The notes under the pieces are model-generated. The model did not search any database and was not told where the DNA came from. It saw only the letters and a list, made by a program, of their open reading frames with translations. Shown here piece by piece: positions 1 to 12,399 of a DNA stretch of 64,000 nucleotides. The position numbers and the translations under genes are program-made. Positions within the stretch are counted from its first letter, which is position 1; each line of letters begins with the position of its first letter. This stretch comes from Porites lobata (Eukaryota > Cnidaria > Anthozoa > Scleractinia > Poritidae), in the NCBI GenBank assembly GCA_942486035.1, contig CALNXK010000095.1, positions 356,001 through 420,000 on the forward strand, read 5' to 3'.

Positions 1-689
1 TTTGGCTGACAAAATTAGCCTTCCTGAGGGCTAGAGCTACTTTAAAAGAAAATGCTGTAACGGCTCCGCCTAAAATAAATCAGCTCTTTGCCGTATTCCC
101 AGCCTTACATTCAGCTTTGTTTCAAATTTCCACTTCAAGTAACGTCTGGCATTAGCATAAAGATCCGCAAGGAAGAACCAGCCTGTTTCATTTACGCGTT
201 GAGTGGACCTCTGCGCATGCTTACAAGGGTTTTTTTCTGGAGATTAGGATTGCGGGCTCTTCTTGTCGACCCCAATAATTTATATCCCAGTAAGCTCGAG
301 TATTTACCAAATAAGATATGGAAATTTTCAGAAGTAGAGCTGTACAACAATAACTAAAGCTAATTTTGCTATAGTCAACTATACCCAAGAACAATATGAA
401 ATCAATTTTGCATTTGTTGACCTAATTTTGTTGTAGTCGACGTCAAGGAAGTCACAGACCTGATGTCCGTCTCTTTCTCATGTTTCTTTGCTTTTGGCAG
501 AATAGTGGTGTTGTATTTTACATCCATAGATGAGATTACCACACGAAAATGTCCACTTAATATAATTAGAGTTCAATGTTAAGTGATCAAGCATGCCAAC
601 AAAAGTCCCCACAATTTATTGATTTAATTTACTTTCGGCTTACCGCTCCTGAATGGCATGAAATGATTCGTCGTTTATAATCATGCAAG
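1..689. other. No recognised gene or element
   Basis: AT-rich sequence with only short open frames that resemble nothing I know. I see no splice-flanked coding exon, RNA gene or clear inverted repeat here. Confidence 0.5.
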
Positions 690-1075
690 GAGATCAATCA
701 ATGGAATTGCAAAGTTACAAATAGAACTTAAACCAATAAACGAGAGAAAGAGGTTAACCAATGGAATTGCAGAGGTGCAATAAATTGAAGGAAATCCAAT
801 TGACGTTGGAAACTAAACAAAGGAAAGAGATCAACCAGTGGAATCGCAGGGAGGTGCAAATTGAAGAAAATCCACCTGACGTTGACTGAAGATGAACCAA
901 TAGAATTGCGTAGCGGCAAATTGGAGGAAATTTACCTGACGCTGAAAAATATACAAGCGGAAGGGATCAAAGCATTACAAACAAATAAGGAAAACGTTGT
1001 TAGGGATAGAGACAAGTCGACAGCAACGAATCTGACGTTGAAAAGTAAACAAGCGGAAGAGATCAAAAGGTCTTT
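690..1075. repeat. Degenerate tandem repeat, units of about 60-80 bp
   Basis: A motif like CAATGGAATTGC recurs at about 699, 759, 838 and 899, each followed by variants of GAGGAAATTTACCTGACG and AAACAAGCGGAAGAGATC. Spacing is about 60, 79 and 60 bp. Parts read as Lys/Glu/Leu-rich peptide, but the frame is not kept across all units and no ATG opens the longest stretch. It may be the decayed repeat region of a protein gene, or just a local satellite. It lies about 400 bp upstream of the basic repeat protein and may be related by origin; that link is inferred. Confidence 0.55.
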
Positions 1076-1337
1076 GTTAATATCCCTTCTACGGCAACAG
1101 TTGCTGCTGAGCTTAGCAAAGCACGAAACTGACTAAATGAACTTGTAATTCCCTAAAAAATGTTGAACAAATGAGATGAAAGGGAAGGATGATGCTGGCA
1201 AAAAAAAGTCGGCTGTCGAGATAAATAAAGGAGACGACCAGCCACTATATGATGGGCGCGTTTGATAGTTTGTTTTCAAAAACAACGCGGAATTTACGTC
1301 ACAATCTTAATCAGGTCGAGGCATAGGCTTCTGCTGG

Positions 1338-1347
1338 CTATATAAGG
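1338..1347 (+). promoter_or_regulatory. TATA box for the basic repeat protein gene
   Basis: GCTATATAAGG is a strong match to the metazoan TATA consensus and lies about 115 bp upstream of the first in-frame ATG at 1460. A short upstream frame (1352-1414, 20 codons) lies between them and could act as a uORF if transcription starts within 20 bp of the box. Confidence 0.5.
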
Positions 1348-1459
1348 CGACATGCGTATAAAACATCATCTCTTTATGCTAAGGAAAAGGATAATAGTAA
1401 GTTACAACGTCTAGTTTCGTTTGTATTGGAAAACGAACCAAACGGCCCAAAATCCTTCG

Positions 1460-2932
1460 ATGAAAGGAAAAGCGAAACAGACCCAGGACAACCATTTCAA
1501 TATAAAGGGGACTGTACAGCAGCATGTAATTACCCCATTTGTCCAACAAATCGCGGAGAATAATTTTCAAATAGGTGCATCAACCACAGCCGAAAAAAGT
1601 GTTTTCGACAAAAGAGCAACTGAAAGGACCATGCAGCAACAGATCTCTGAATCGTCAAAGCAGAAAGGCGAAGACGAGAAAGTCCAGAAAATTGACAGAG
1701 TACATGGCGAACAGTCCACTCACAAGAAAAAAGTTCCGGAAAAATTGGCAAAAAAAGATAGCCCAGTGCCTCAGATCCTAGTGCTATCTACACAACAAGA
1801 CGAAAAGAAGATTGTCCAGGAGTTCAGAATGACCAAACAGCCTCTAGCCGAGGGAGGAACGGATGCAAAAGGCACCATGGAGCCTTCGCAAATGACAACT
1901 CACCCCACAAGCCAAGAACAAAAGAGAAAAACGCAAGAAGTACTGAAAAAGGGCGACACCAAACAACCCACAGCGAATCGGTGCCCCATGTTAAAATCTC
2001 GAATTTCTACACAGTTTAATCTTTCAGATCAAGGGACTGACGGGACCAGGAAGGTATCAGAAGTGCCGAAATCCAAGCGACACACTAATCGAAAGAAGAT
2101 CGCGAACCAAACCTCACAGATTCATGGAGTGCAATCCAAGCCGCACGGACAAAATCAAAGCAACTACAAGCAAGGCACGGTGAAGAGAAAGAGCAGGTTA
2201 CCGCCCATAGATCAGCATGGTTCTAGAGAAGGCACATCCTGTCTTCTTCAATGTGAAGTGCCGAAATCCAAGCGACACACTAATGGAAAGAAGATCGGGC
2301 GCCAAAACTCACAGATTCATGGACTGCAATCCACGCCGCAGGGAGAAAACCAAAGTAACTACAAGCAAGGCACGATGAGGAGAATGAACAAGTTACCGCC
2401 CATAGAGCAGCATGGTTCTAGAGAAGGCACATCCCCTCTTCTTCAAATTTCGCTAGCCAAAGAGCAAGTGCTGATCAGAAGAATGAAAAAACTTTCCATG
2501 CCAAGAAGTGACATTGATGGGGTTGAAAGAAACGGTGGAACTGTGATCCAGCAGAAATCGGCTAGACGCCCTGGAGTGATGCAGCATATGACTCGGTCGC
2601 GGCCAAGTCCGGTTGGGCAACAACAAGCTAAAACGAAAGAGGATGCGTTACATGTGAGCCGTTACCCAAGATCGCGTGAGATGGTACCACTGCGTAAATT
2701 AGCGAGAAAATACACGGAGATTAACCAAGCTAAGAGTAAAAGGGCGGCTAAAGTCAGTATACGACCCGTGAATGAAAGCTGCAAGGTTGTAATCTTTAAC
2801 GGTCGCCGTGTCGCTATTCAGCAGGAAAGTAATGACTACGACTATCCTGGAAGAAGGAATGGACTTTGTGCCGGGACAGACCCCGCCCAACAGGAGCTGA
2901 CGTTCATCCGGGTCCTAAGGAAGCGTTTCTGA
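1460..2932 (+). CDS. Hypothetical basic low-complexity protein with two 65-residue repeats
   Basis: Uninterrupted 490-residue frame, exceptional in DNA this AT-rich, with a TATA box upstream. The frame opens further upstream only through a TTG, so the ATG at 1460 is chosen. The protein is very rich in Lys, Arg, Gln, Ser and Thr, has no signal peptide or membrane segment, and is predicted to be mostly disordered. Residues 201-265 and 266-330 are two tandem copies beginning EVPKSKRHTN and ending REGTS-x-LLQ, with about three quarters of positions identical. The C-terminal part (about 440-490: CKVVIFNGRRVAIQ, then an acidic/Tyr patch DYDYPGRRNG) looks more ordered. I recognise no domain. The composition would suit a nucleic-acid-binding, cytoskeletal or secreted-matrix precursor role, but nothing decides between them. 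Introns upstream are possible. Confidence 0.6.
   Translation: MKGKAKQTQDNHFNIKGTVQQHVITPFVQQIAENNFQIGASTTAEKSVFDKRATERTMQQQISESSKQKGEDEKVQKIDRVHGEQSTHKKKVPEKLAKKDSPVPQILVLSTQQDEKKIVQEFRMTKQPLAEGGTDAKGTMEPSQMTTHPTSQEQKRKTQEVLKKGDTKQPTANRCPMLKSRISTQFNLSDQGTDGTRKVSEVPKSKRHTNRKKIANQTSQIHGVQSKPHGQNQSNYKQGTVKRKSRLPPIDQHGSREGTSCLLQCEVPKSKRHTNGKKIGRQNSQIHGLQSTPQGENQSNYKQGTMRRMNKLPPIEQHGSREGTSPLLQISLAKEQVLIRRMKKLSMPRSDIDGVERNGGTVIQQKSARRPGVMQHMTRSRPSPVGQQQAKTKEDALHVSRYPRSREMVPLRKLARKYTEINQAKSKRAAKVSIRPVNESCKVVIFNGRRVAIQQESNDYDYPGRRNGLCAGTDPAQQELTFIRVLRKRF
2060..2449 (+). repeat. Two in-frame tandem 195-bp units
   Basis: Unit 1 spans 2060-2254 and unit 2 spans 2255-2449; both start GAAGTGCCGAAATCCAAGCG. 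The period of 195 bp equals 65 codons, so the duplication keeps the frame. Differences are scattered and many change the amino acid conservatively (RKSR/RMNK, DQHG/EQHG). Confidence 0.85.
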
Positions 2933-4133
2933 TGAGTGATAATGATGAGTGATAACCCGGATTCAAAGGAGAAGTAACTGTTACAGGACATTTCAAAAAC
3001 AAGCTAAACACGCAAAAAAAAATTTTAGCACGTGTAAATATTCGGCGAATATTTTTCTTCTGATATTAATAGGAGAAAAAAAAAGTGAAATGAGATTTAA
3101 TCTTTGGATGCTCAGATGCTCAGACAAACGCATTCGAAATCCATTCTCACCATGGCCAGATCCTCCCTTTCAGTAAGCACAAAAGAAAAAAAAGGTTCTG
3201 CTGTCTACCGTTAAAAATTTCTCTAGAATAACTAAAGGAGAATTGTATTAAGGTTACTTTTAGTTCTTGAGCCTGGAAAAACAAATTAACAATTATTGAA
3301 TATTCTTAGGCAGTTGAAGATTACGAGTATCGTTCGCCAATTTATCTATTTATGCTTAATATGACCGTTCAAATAATGGATTTCTCCAGCTACCAGTCGG
3401 AGGTGGGGGAGGGAGGGGCTGGTTTCTACCATTCAGAATATTTTCAGGTTGATTCTTAAGTTTTGAAATCGAGGCACCTGGCATCTTTGCTCGCTGTGAC
3501 ATGAAGATTGAAGAATTTTCCCTTTCTTCCCTCCCTAAGTATAGCTTTTTACCCTAGTGTGATGGCAGGTGTACTCACACCTCGGTTGGTATAATATTCT
3601 TGTGTCTATGGTTTTTCCTAACCTGTGTCGCACAATGTCACTTTCTAATTCTGTATAGACGGACTATGCTAATTGTCTAGACGATGCATGGACCGGCTTG
3701 GGGGGGGGGGGGGGTTTGGGAGATTTGGAAAAAATATCCTACAACCTCCCAAGCAAAGAAAAAAAGTTCATGCATTGCCAGCTCTGAGGAAAAAAAATCA
3801 TGTATGCATAGTGCAGCCAAAGAAAAAATTCTTACAAATCGTTAGCCTGAGTAGCAAGCGTTTCTGCTTGGTTTCGGAGCAAAGAAAGACCGAGCAACGG
3901 GATTTTCTATTTTGGCGGCGCGAGAAATGAAACGAGAGCCGAAAAATGTATCAATAAAATTGATTGTAATAAGTAAACGCTATTAAACCAGAACAGAACG
4001 TTGTCATATTTTGTAGCTCTACTGACATTATGATCTGAAGATGAAGTACATTAAAAGCAACTTTGAATTGAATGGAGTACTGAACAAAACACAACAACAC
4101 TTGGATTCTAAAATATAATTGCTGCATTAATCA
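2933..4133. other. Intergenic; contains a 15-bp poly-G run
   Basis: No gene seen. A run of 15 G lies at 3700-3714. Sequence around 3845-3935 has a repeat-like feel (GAGTAGCAAGCG then GGCGGCGCGAGAAATG), but I could not find its inverted partner. Confidence 0.4.
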
Positions 4134-4288
4134 ATAATGGTAATTAAACTGAGTGGAGTGGAATTTGGTCTGAAGTCATAAGAGTGATTTCAAAGTCGGA
4201 CGAGCGCGCAACGCGAGTTTCTATTTGAAATCACAAGTATGATTTCGGACCAAAATTGCACGACACGAAGTTCAGTTACCACTATTAC
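4134..4288. mobile_element. Short inverted-repeat (MITE-like) element
   Basis: The left end (AATGGTAATTAAACTGAG) and the reverse complement of the right end (AGTGGTAACTGAACTTCG) align with modest mismatches. The similarity continues inward to a perfect inner pair, GTGATTTCAAA and TTTGAAATCAC. The whole 155 bp would fold into one long hairpin. It has no coding capacity, so it would be mobilised in trans. Target-site duplication is not clear. Confidence 0.65.
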
Positions 4289-6645
4289 AGCCATTTTGAA
4301 ATCGCAGAATTCAGTCAGTACCAATACTTTATTGATCAAGTAGCTGGTTTGTTGAAAAGCGGACACAAAAGGCGGTTACATCTCATTTTGTATTCGAAAC
4401 AGAAATGATTTAATATGATATAGAGCAAAAATGGGGCAATTTACTGAACATGAATGACGCGATTTAGAACAGATGTGATTTAGAGCAAAAAATAGTGTGA
4501 TTTTTGAATTAATCACATTGCTGAGAGCCAATCAAATTGCAGGGATCACCAGTGGTTTCAAAATGGATATAATGAAGTTTTAAAAAAAGGAAACAATAAA
4601 CAACACACGAAACATACAACCTTTCACAATTGTGGATTAATATTGACTGCAAGTGCTGGTAAAACACTGCACAATAGTAAAGCATATTCAAGAATATTCT
4701 TAAAACAAGGTCCAGGTATAGGCAATACCATGTCTGATTCCGGAAACAACATTTAGTCAAAACAAGGCTCGAATCAAAACAAATTTTCTCAGAAGTCAGC
4801 AGGTGTTTTGTAATGATTTCGATCCCGAGATCATAGTTGTTTCATTACCAAAACTGGTTATAATTCGTGATTAATCCAATCTCGACCTCAGAGCTCTTCT
4901 GAGAAGCGCAAGCACTGGGGTCGGGATTGGTGATTAATTAATTTTGCAACTTGTTCACACTGAGCATTTCTATCAGTCAGGGAAAAACACCATCAAGTAA
5001 CAGATCGACATACAAATGCTTTCGTAAATAGAATTCAAATATAAATTTGTACACTTCTATTTGACACTTCAAAATCTATGTGAGACCAATATACCTTTTT
5101 CATTATAATTTTGTAATACTTGCACATGTAGTTTAAAAGCAGGCTTTTATCGAGATCCAGTTTTGTTTTATTACTAAGTGAATTCGTTAAGAATGCTCAG
5201 TTGAAACCCAGGGGTTCATAGTCGAACTGACACGGAAGAATTTTGTACAAGTCTTTACTTTAATGAAATAAGCGCGCAAAAAACAAATTAAAGCAACAGG
5301 AGCTATTAAAACGTCAAATTAAAGTGGAGATGTCAAAACGCGAGGAGACGGGGTGTCATCAGCAACTAAGTTGAAAGCACTTTATTTAAAATGTTTTCTC
5401 TTGAAAGCTGTCTGTGTAACTGGTCACGAAATTGTCTTGAACATTGTTGAATAAAATATAACTTTAAATACCTAGAAATTCTGAAGTTAGAGCATTCTCC
5501 GTGCAAATTTAGCGGAGCCATGATCCCTCAAGCTTAATGCTTTATTGAGGTATAAACTTACCGGATTTTTTTCTTTTCGCCTAATTGAAATGCTTTGTAC
5601 TGCTTTGTGTTCCGTTTTTCCACGCCCGAACTACTTAAAATAAACACGTACTTCCTTAAAGTCTACTTTAAAATTACTTACTCTTCTAGAAACTGTCATT
5701 ATGCATCATTACTGTGGGAGCTTTTGGTGCTCTTCGGGTATTAGCGGATCACTTTTTACCACAAAAGGCGACTATTAAAACAGCTGGCTTATTCCTCTCA
5801 AAAAGACTCAGTTTTTCGCAGGACGACTAGCGTGGTTTTCCTCTTCGTGGCACTCACCTCTGATCTTATCTGAACCGTCCTGTTTGCCTTGAACATTAAT
5901 TCTACCTGTATTTTTCGTTTTGTTTAAACACGCAGCCTAATTTGTCAAGAAAAATGTTTTAGACCAGCGCAGTGCTTGGTCATCTGACTGATCTGAGGTA
6001 AGTTGAAACACATATATTTTCAAGTAATTTGTCAAAACAGGGAACGTTTGTTTCAAGAATCCAAAACACCGCGAGAGTGGGTTAAGAAAAGAAAAAGAAA
6101 AGTAAAAGAAAAAGTAAAAAGAAACAGACGCAGTCAACTTGTTTTAATTTTACTTCGGCATCTTAAAAGAAATATTCCTTTGAGGGGTTGAAGTTATCCT
6201 CAAGTACTAATGAATTCATGACTATTTGCAAATTAGACCTACATGTAACCCCCGTAATGGTAGCAATTTTTCCAACCATTTTCCTTATGAAATCACAAGA
6301 TAATGAGTGTGGGTTGAACGCAGCTCTCTTACTGGGAAGTCGAGGAAAGCTATAGACGTCGCAAATGCAAATTGCTAGTTTATTGAACAATTTCACAATC
6401 TTTACTGAGTTCAGCTGTTCATTCCCACACAAGTACTTCATGCTTATTTAGTTAGCCAAGAAATTCCGGGGAAAAAAATTCAGCCAAGTTAAATTCAAAT
6501 TTTTGTGTGTGTGTGTTTTACTGACCGGATATTAAAAATGTTGTTTTTAAGCTGCCTAAAAGAAGTATGTCCACTTCGGCTTTACTCAAGTCATTCTGCT
6601 TGGATAAAAAAATTTTAAATTTCGTCTTATATTCTCCATATTTAA
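4289..6645. other. No recognised gene or element
   Basis: Only short, unrelated frames occur. A locally Lys/Arg-rich stretch at 6085-6130 is simple AAAAGAAA-type sequence, and a short TG run lies at 6503-6514. Confidence 0.45.
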
Positions 6646-6979
6646 GGCCCCGTCCACGTGTATCCGGATATTTTTGAAAACGAAGTTTTTTTTCCTCCGT
6701 TTGCGAAAAAATAGTACGCGTCCACCCGTAGCAAGAGAGCGAATCGTTCTCGCCAGTTAACACAACGATGGAAATACGATAGCAGCCCTCACGGAGCATG
6801 CGTGATTCTATTAGTATATGATGCATGCATGACGTCATGGTATTCGAAAACCTCAGTTTTCTTCGGTCCGCAAGTAAACGAAAGTCCTACCTTTTTTTAA
6901 AATCTCCACTTTAGAGAGCGTTTTTGAAAAGATGCGTTTTCGGAGACCGTTTTCATCGAATGTGTTTTGACGGTGGGCC
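6646..6979. mobile_element. Degraded inverted-repeat element, same family as 33826-34210
   Basis: It starts GGCCCCGTCCACGTGTATCC and ends with an imperfect inverse, ...GACGGTGGGCC. It carries the internal theme CGTCCAC..GTAGC and GTTTTCGGAGA that is also seen, better preserved, at 33826-34210. No open frame of substance. The right end is poorly conserved, so its limits are approximate. Confidence 0.5.
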
Positions 6980-9900
6980 AAACCAGAGAAAAATCTTTAG
7001 TCAATGTTGTCCAAGGAGAATAATCTTATATATGTTGTCCACCTTAAGATCCCACTTATTCTCTAATAAATAGTAACAGGAATAGGAACAGTCCAGAGAG
7101 TGTTTTGGTAAGGGAATGATCGATGTTTGACGTGCAAAAAGTCATCTCCGAGCGTCACTTTGCGATTTAAAGCGCAACGAGTTATCTAAAAAGTCACGTG
7201 TCGCGTCACGTGACCATTTTTCTTATGCCCATTAGTTTTTGAATGAGAGTCTGTTGATTATGCTGTGTTGCTGATCTCGAAAAAGTGCAATTCTGCAAAC
7301 TTTAAGTCGGTTTCAATTCCCACTCTGTCATCTTGTTATTTCAAGAAACTGATTCACGGTTCGCTCTCTCGAAAGATTCAGCGATATTCACCTCTCCTAG
7401 CGAGTGGATAATGAGCGAGTTCGGTTTTTTGCTAATATTTTTGAAGGTAAGAGTCAGAAATCTTCAAATTGTATTCAAAACATCATTTTCAGCAGAACAA
7501 CAGTGCAGTTATTCGAATAGAAAAGGCTGTTTTGTGAACTCCACAAAACCTCCCTAAATATACCGGTACACTTCGATAATTTCTATTTATTTTGCTTTTT
7601 GCTATTGCATGAATATTTCGCTAGAGAATATTTTGAGGAAAACTGAACTCGATTTTCTGAATTTCCTTGGCTACCAATTTTATTTTTTCGAAAATGCTAG
7701 CTGTCACTAATTAGCAGTGACCCCTACTCACAGTGTCGCTGTGAAACGACACGGGGTGAGAAACGCCGAGGATCAGGAGCCGATAACCCCCGATCATGAT
7801 GATCTTATCTGCATGCATGTGATATGATAGTTTTAGGTGTCATTTCAAGAAAACCTATTTTAGTCAGTAATTAATGATAAAATTTCATAGATACTGTTCC
7901 TTGAGTAACGTTTCAACTTAAATAGTACCATTTGAATAGTAAACCTTCGATTGGATCGAGAGACTTTTTTAACTCTAGAACCAGCCTAAATAATTCAACG
8001 TTTTAATCCCACGGTGAAAAGAATTTTCATAACAATGAAGGAAATTTTACATAATTAAAAACCACGAGAATCTGATGTTTACCTTTGTACCGGGTATAAC
8101 ATAGAAAAACAAACAAAAATTGATTATTTTTTATCCTCAATAGATGTAAATGGACGGGAAGAATATGATATTTATTTCCTTCCAAAAGGACATACACCCC
8201 TCCTTAAGTTTCCTAAAAGTCACTTTTGATGTTGAAGAATTTGGAACGTTTGTTAGATCTTGATATACTGTTTGCTGCCAATACTTGCTTTTTCTGCTAG
8301 CCCAGGTCTATCCATTCTTTCGCGTTACATAGAATTAAGTGTCTTATCTACCGGCGACCGGTATTCCAGTGACACTGTGTCAATATATAGTGATAGTAAA
8401 ATGCATATTCATGAAATTAAAGCAATTACTCTGGGTGATAGAGACCTATATACCTTATTTGCTTTTTTTTCTTCTTTTTAAGCATATTGCAATAATGTTT
8501 ATTTCTTAGCATACAGGTGTACAAATTCTCGGGTGGTTTTTTGCGCGATCTTAGTCGCGCCAGGGGCCGCTTTAGACTCGCGGATATGTCAGTCAACAGC
8601 TATTCCAGTTTGTTTTCCCGTCGGAAAATTTACCATTCGTTCGAATCCGTGTTCTTTGTGTCACGAAGAAAGTAGACAGAATACCGCAATTTTTTCTAAT
8701 CAATTATTGCAAAACTGCAATTGATCTAATGCTGCTCTTTAAAAGCACCATTGTTATGCAAGCGCAGGACCAAACTCATATTGGCCAACTGTAGATTTAA
8801 TTCTACGCGGTTACAAATTTGTTGAGAGCGCTGCTTTTCAGAGCAAAGAGAAAAAGGTACTCTTCACTAATACCCGCCACAATCTGGGACGCTTTAAGCA
8901 GAACTGCTGACAAACTGTAAGTATAAATTTCACTTTTAGGTATATCGTAATCCCTCAAAATTATGAACTGTACATAATTTTCATTAAAACGACAGTGTCA
9001 TTCCACGAATCATTTTCCCGCAGTGGGGAAAGCCTCATTTGTTCGGAAGATATCCGTCATCTTAAAGACTCGCAATTAATTACCCTAAAAAAAGTCTTTG
9101 AAGGCAAATACTGTCTCAGCTTCTCGTAAAATCCAAATTTAAATGCCTTTGTTTTTGGTTTAATCAAAGTGTTGTTTTGGATAAAAAACAAAAACTCCAA
9201 AGCTGATAGGAATGCTTATACAACGCCATTTCTATGGAATGAGTTTTTAAGAGAGCAGTAGGAAAATCAATCTCATCTCACATATACAATCGACTGGATT
9301 TTTTTTATCTATGATAAAGCGAAAAGACCCAGCGTGAATCGATCTTGCTTGGTGAAATGTTTGCTTGCTCTTGATCTAAACAGTGAAATGCGACGAACCA
9401 ATCTAAAAATCAGTTTAAAGAAAAATCGCGTCGACAGAATTACATAACTCCAATTGAAAATTTTAGTATTTCGCAAACAAATTTAAATAAAATTCAAATA
9501 AATAAAAAAAAAAACAACAACAATAAAAATCTGCGTACCCTGATGATTTAACTTTCGGTTGTAAAAGTTCGAGTCCAAAAAAGACACGCAGTGTCCCTAA
9601 AATATATTTTTCTCAAATATATCGTTTTTGCCAAACCCGCTGACTCAATTTTCGGGTTTTTAAAATTTGAGGTCAAAAAAGACAAAGAGCATGAAATAGT
9701 ATTGCATTAAAGAATAATATGTTTTTTTAGAACAGTAAAATTTACATGTTTTCCTCTGTGGTCTTGATAGATTGGCTTAAACGAACTTAAGACGAATTTT
9801 ATTACATTTTAGTTTTCTTTACTTTTCATTCAAATTTTATAGTAAATAAAAACTGTTGTGTTTTTTCAAAAATGCATAAACTTAACATAACAAACGGACA

Positions 9901-12327
9901 AAGCCTAGTTCTTTTCAAAACGAGAAGCAATTTTAAACGCAGATTCCTCTTAAAAATATTAAATACAAGCCCTTCAGTGGAAGTCGCTTTGACATAAAGA
10001 TAAAAGCTGTATATACATGGAAATTACAGTAAATATACCATGCTGGTGTTCGCTATGATACTTCGCGTACAACAATATTGTTATTGAAGAACAGAGGACC
10101 CCTGGTATATCCTGTACAATCGAAGAGAACAGATAAATTATTTATCGAAACCACTAGTGCCTCCCACATTATAGACGGTGTAATGGCTATATTGTCGAAC
10201 GCTATGCGGCTGATTCGGTTTGGAATCGAAACACTGCTAATAGTGGAACATCGATCTGATTAAACCAGAGATTTCAAATAGACCAAACTTCATTCAGCCC
10301 GTTTCCGAAAAACGGAAAATTTTCATTCTACTAATTCATTTAAATATATATTATTAGTATCACCTAATATGTTTTTCCACCAATAGCGTAGCTTCGATGG
10401 TTGACATACATGGAACCTGTAAGTTGAATCATTAGTTATTATTACACCATTTAAGGCTAGTCGGAATATTATGCAACGCTTTCTGGCCAAAAGTTCTAGT
10501 TGATATACATCGCAGCCTGTATTCCCGCTTATTTGACATCGATTTTTTTGCAAAAAATAGCTTGTAACTAGAAAATAGTTCGTAAATAAGTCTATTTCAT
10601 TATATTCTGATCTCTTTCTTGTTATTGTTGAAAGACATGGATCGTAATCTGCCTATGAAACAGTTTTCTGTCCAGATTTTACCAAAAAACCGTAGTTCCC
10701 AACAGTGGTCAACAGTGGGCTCGCTACGTTATTTCTCTTCAGTGAAACAGGTTATAATTAGCATAAAAGTATTCGAAATATAAACCGCTTCGAAAATATG
10801 AGAGGCAGTCTTCTTCATAAGAAACGAGGCTTTTATGCGGATTATTCGAGGTGATTCGAGATAAATTCGACAGTTTTTATGCTTCCATTAAACGCTTTTA
10901 TACTTCTAGCAGTTGCTACATTCGGAATGAAGAAGCCGAGTTTGCAAAATTGGTAGCTTGCGTAATAATCATTGCTATGATCCCACCATAGGATTTTATC
11001 CAAACTGGAAATTTCGTGTGTGATAGTTCTTTTCTTAATGCTAGAAAACTATTTATTCTTCGCTCTTCTTGAATAATTAGAGCACCACTTTGTAACCACG
11101 AAAAATGAAATTGGAGCAAAAGAAGATGATATAAATTATTAATGCTGCACAATTTGTGCCCTTATGAGCTAACATTAAATGAGCGAAAAACTCAAAGCGC
11201 AGTTCACTCATATGATAACGAGCCATGAACGATTCTATTAAACCACACTTAGGATGAAAAATAGGTTTCATTAGCGAAAAATGTTTTATTTAAAATCACG
11301 AACTTTTAGCTCTAGCTTTCTAGCATGTCTAGGCCAAGATAAAAACCAAGACTCCTTGAAGCCCTAATATTCACATACGGCTAAAGACCAATTTTCACAC
11401 ATTTCTATAAAGAATCAGTCAAGAGAATTTTATTTAAAGATCATAGCGTTTTCCCTATAATGATCATTTTGTTCATTCTCGTAATTTTTCTCTTGATGAT
11501 GTATAGATCTTATTAGGAGAAAATTAATGTTGGCCACTCTAGGGACCTAATACCACAATCTCCTGTCATAATAGTAAAAAATCTAAGGATCTTTGCAAGG
11601 AAAAAAGATCTGAACTACACTGGAGTTTTTGAAGCTTCATTAAAAAGATAAATAAATCAAAAGGTCTGAAGTGAAAGAGAACAAAAGCTTCGATTGCTAC
11701 CTATATAAATTCTCAGGGTTTTGTGAAATTTTAATTAAAACGCTATATGATACTCAAGATTTGTTTTTTCGCAATATCCTCCGATATTGAACACGTACCC
11801 AGTTGGTAAGTGTGTTTCAGTGCTAAAATTGGTATTGTGCTAATTATAATTCCCTATTTTTAAGTCACTCGGTGACTTAGAATTAAAGTAAAAAAGATTG
11901 AATTTACGCAAAGGTTGTTTTTTTAGCGACGTTTTCGGATTGTAAAGTCTCTTTAGCCGTAAGGCGTGCTCTAGCCCGTCTAAGATCAGTGATTGTTATT
12001 TATTCTTCATTCAAAATATTTCTCTATTTTTGATAATTCTTCATAACTAGCTACCGTTGACCTTATTCGGAAGACGTTTGCGATAATATCCGATAAAATG
12101 ACAGCAATTGTGCATGCGCAGGGTAACAACAGAACAAGGCACAGTAGCCGAGAAGCCCTGGGGACGAGGTCGCGTTAGCACACTATTTTTGATATTGGTA
12201 GAGCTGGAGAAAATGGCTGAAATTTCAAGCGTTTTGCAAAGAATGAATAGTCAAACTACTTCCTAAAAACATCGCAAAAGCAGAACTCCTGTTTGAAGAA
12301 TATCTGCTAGATTAAACATCTCTTTTG
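6980..12327. other. Long gene-free stretch
   Basis: I see no coding exon, retroelement motif or clear terminal repeat over these 5.3 kb. Many poly-A/T runs and short frames occur by chance. Confidence 0.4.
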
Positions 12328-12367
12328 CAACTATCCCCCGAAGGGGATGTGAATAGTAGCGAACCTG

Positions 12368-12393
<26 letters not shown>
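12328..12393. repeat. Short hairpin repeat
   Basis: CAACTATCCCCC at 12328 pairs with GGGGGATAGTTG ending at 12393, with secondary pairing inside (CGAAGGGG, CCCTGAGG). It may be the end of a larger dispersed repeat covering roughly 12170-12770, whose other boundary I could not fix. Confidence 0.5.

Positions 12394-12399
<6 letters not shown>

Noticed and set aside
690..1075. CRISPR-like array
   Set aside because: The units are degenerate, abut without spacers of constant length, and the DNA is eukaryotic.
1421..1459. Extended N-terminus of the basic repeat protein
   Set aside because: It opens with TTG. The first ATG in frame is at 1460.
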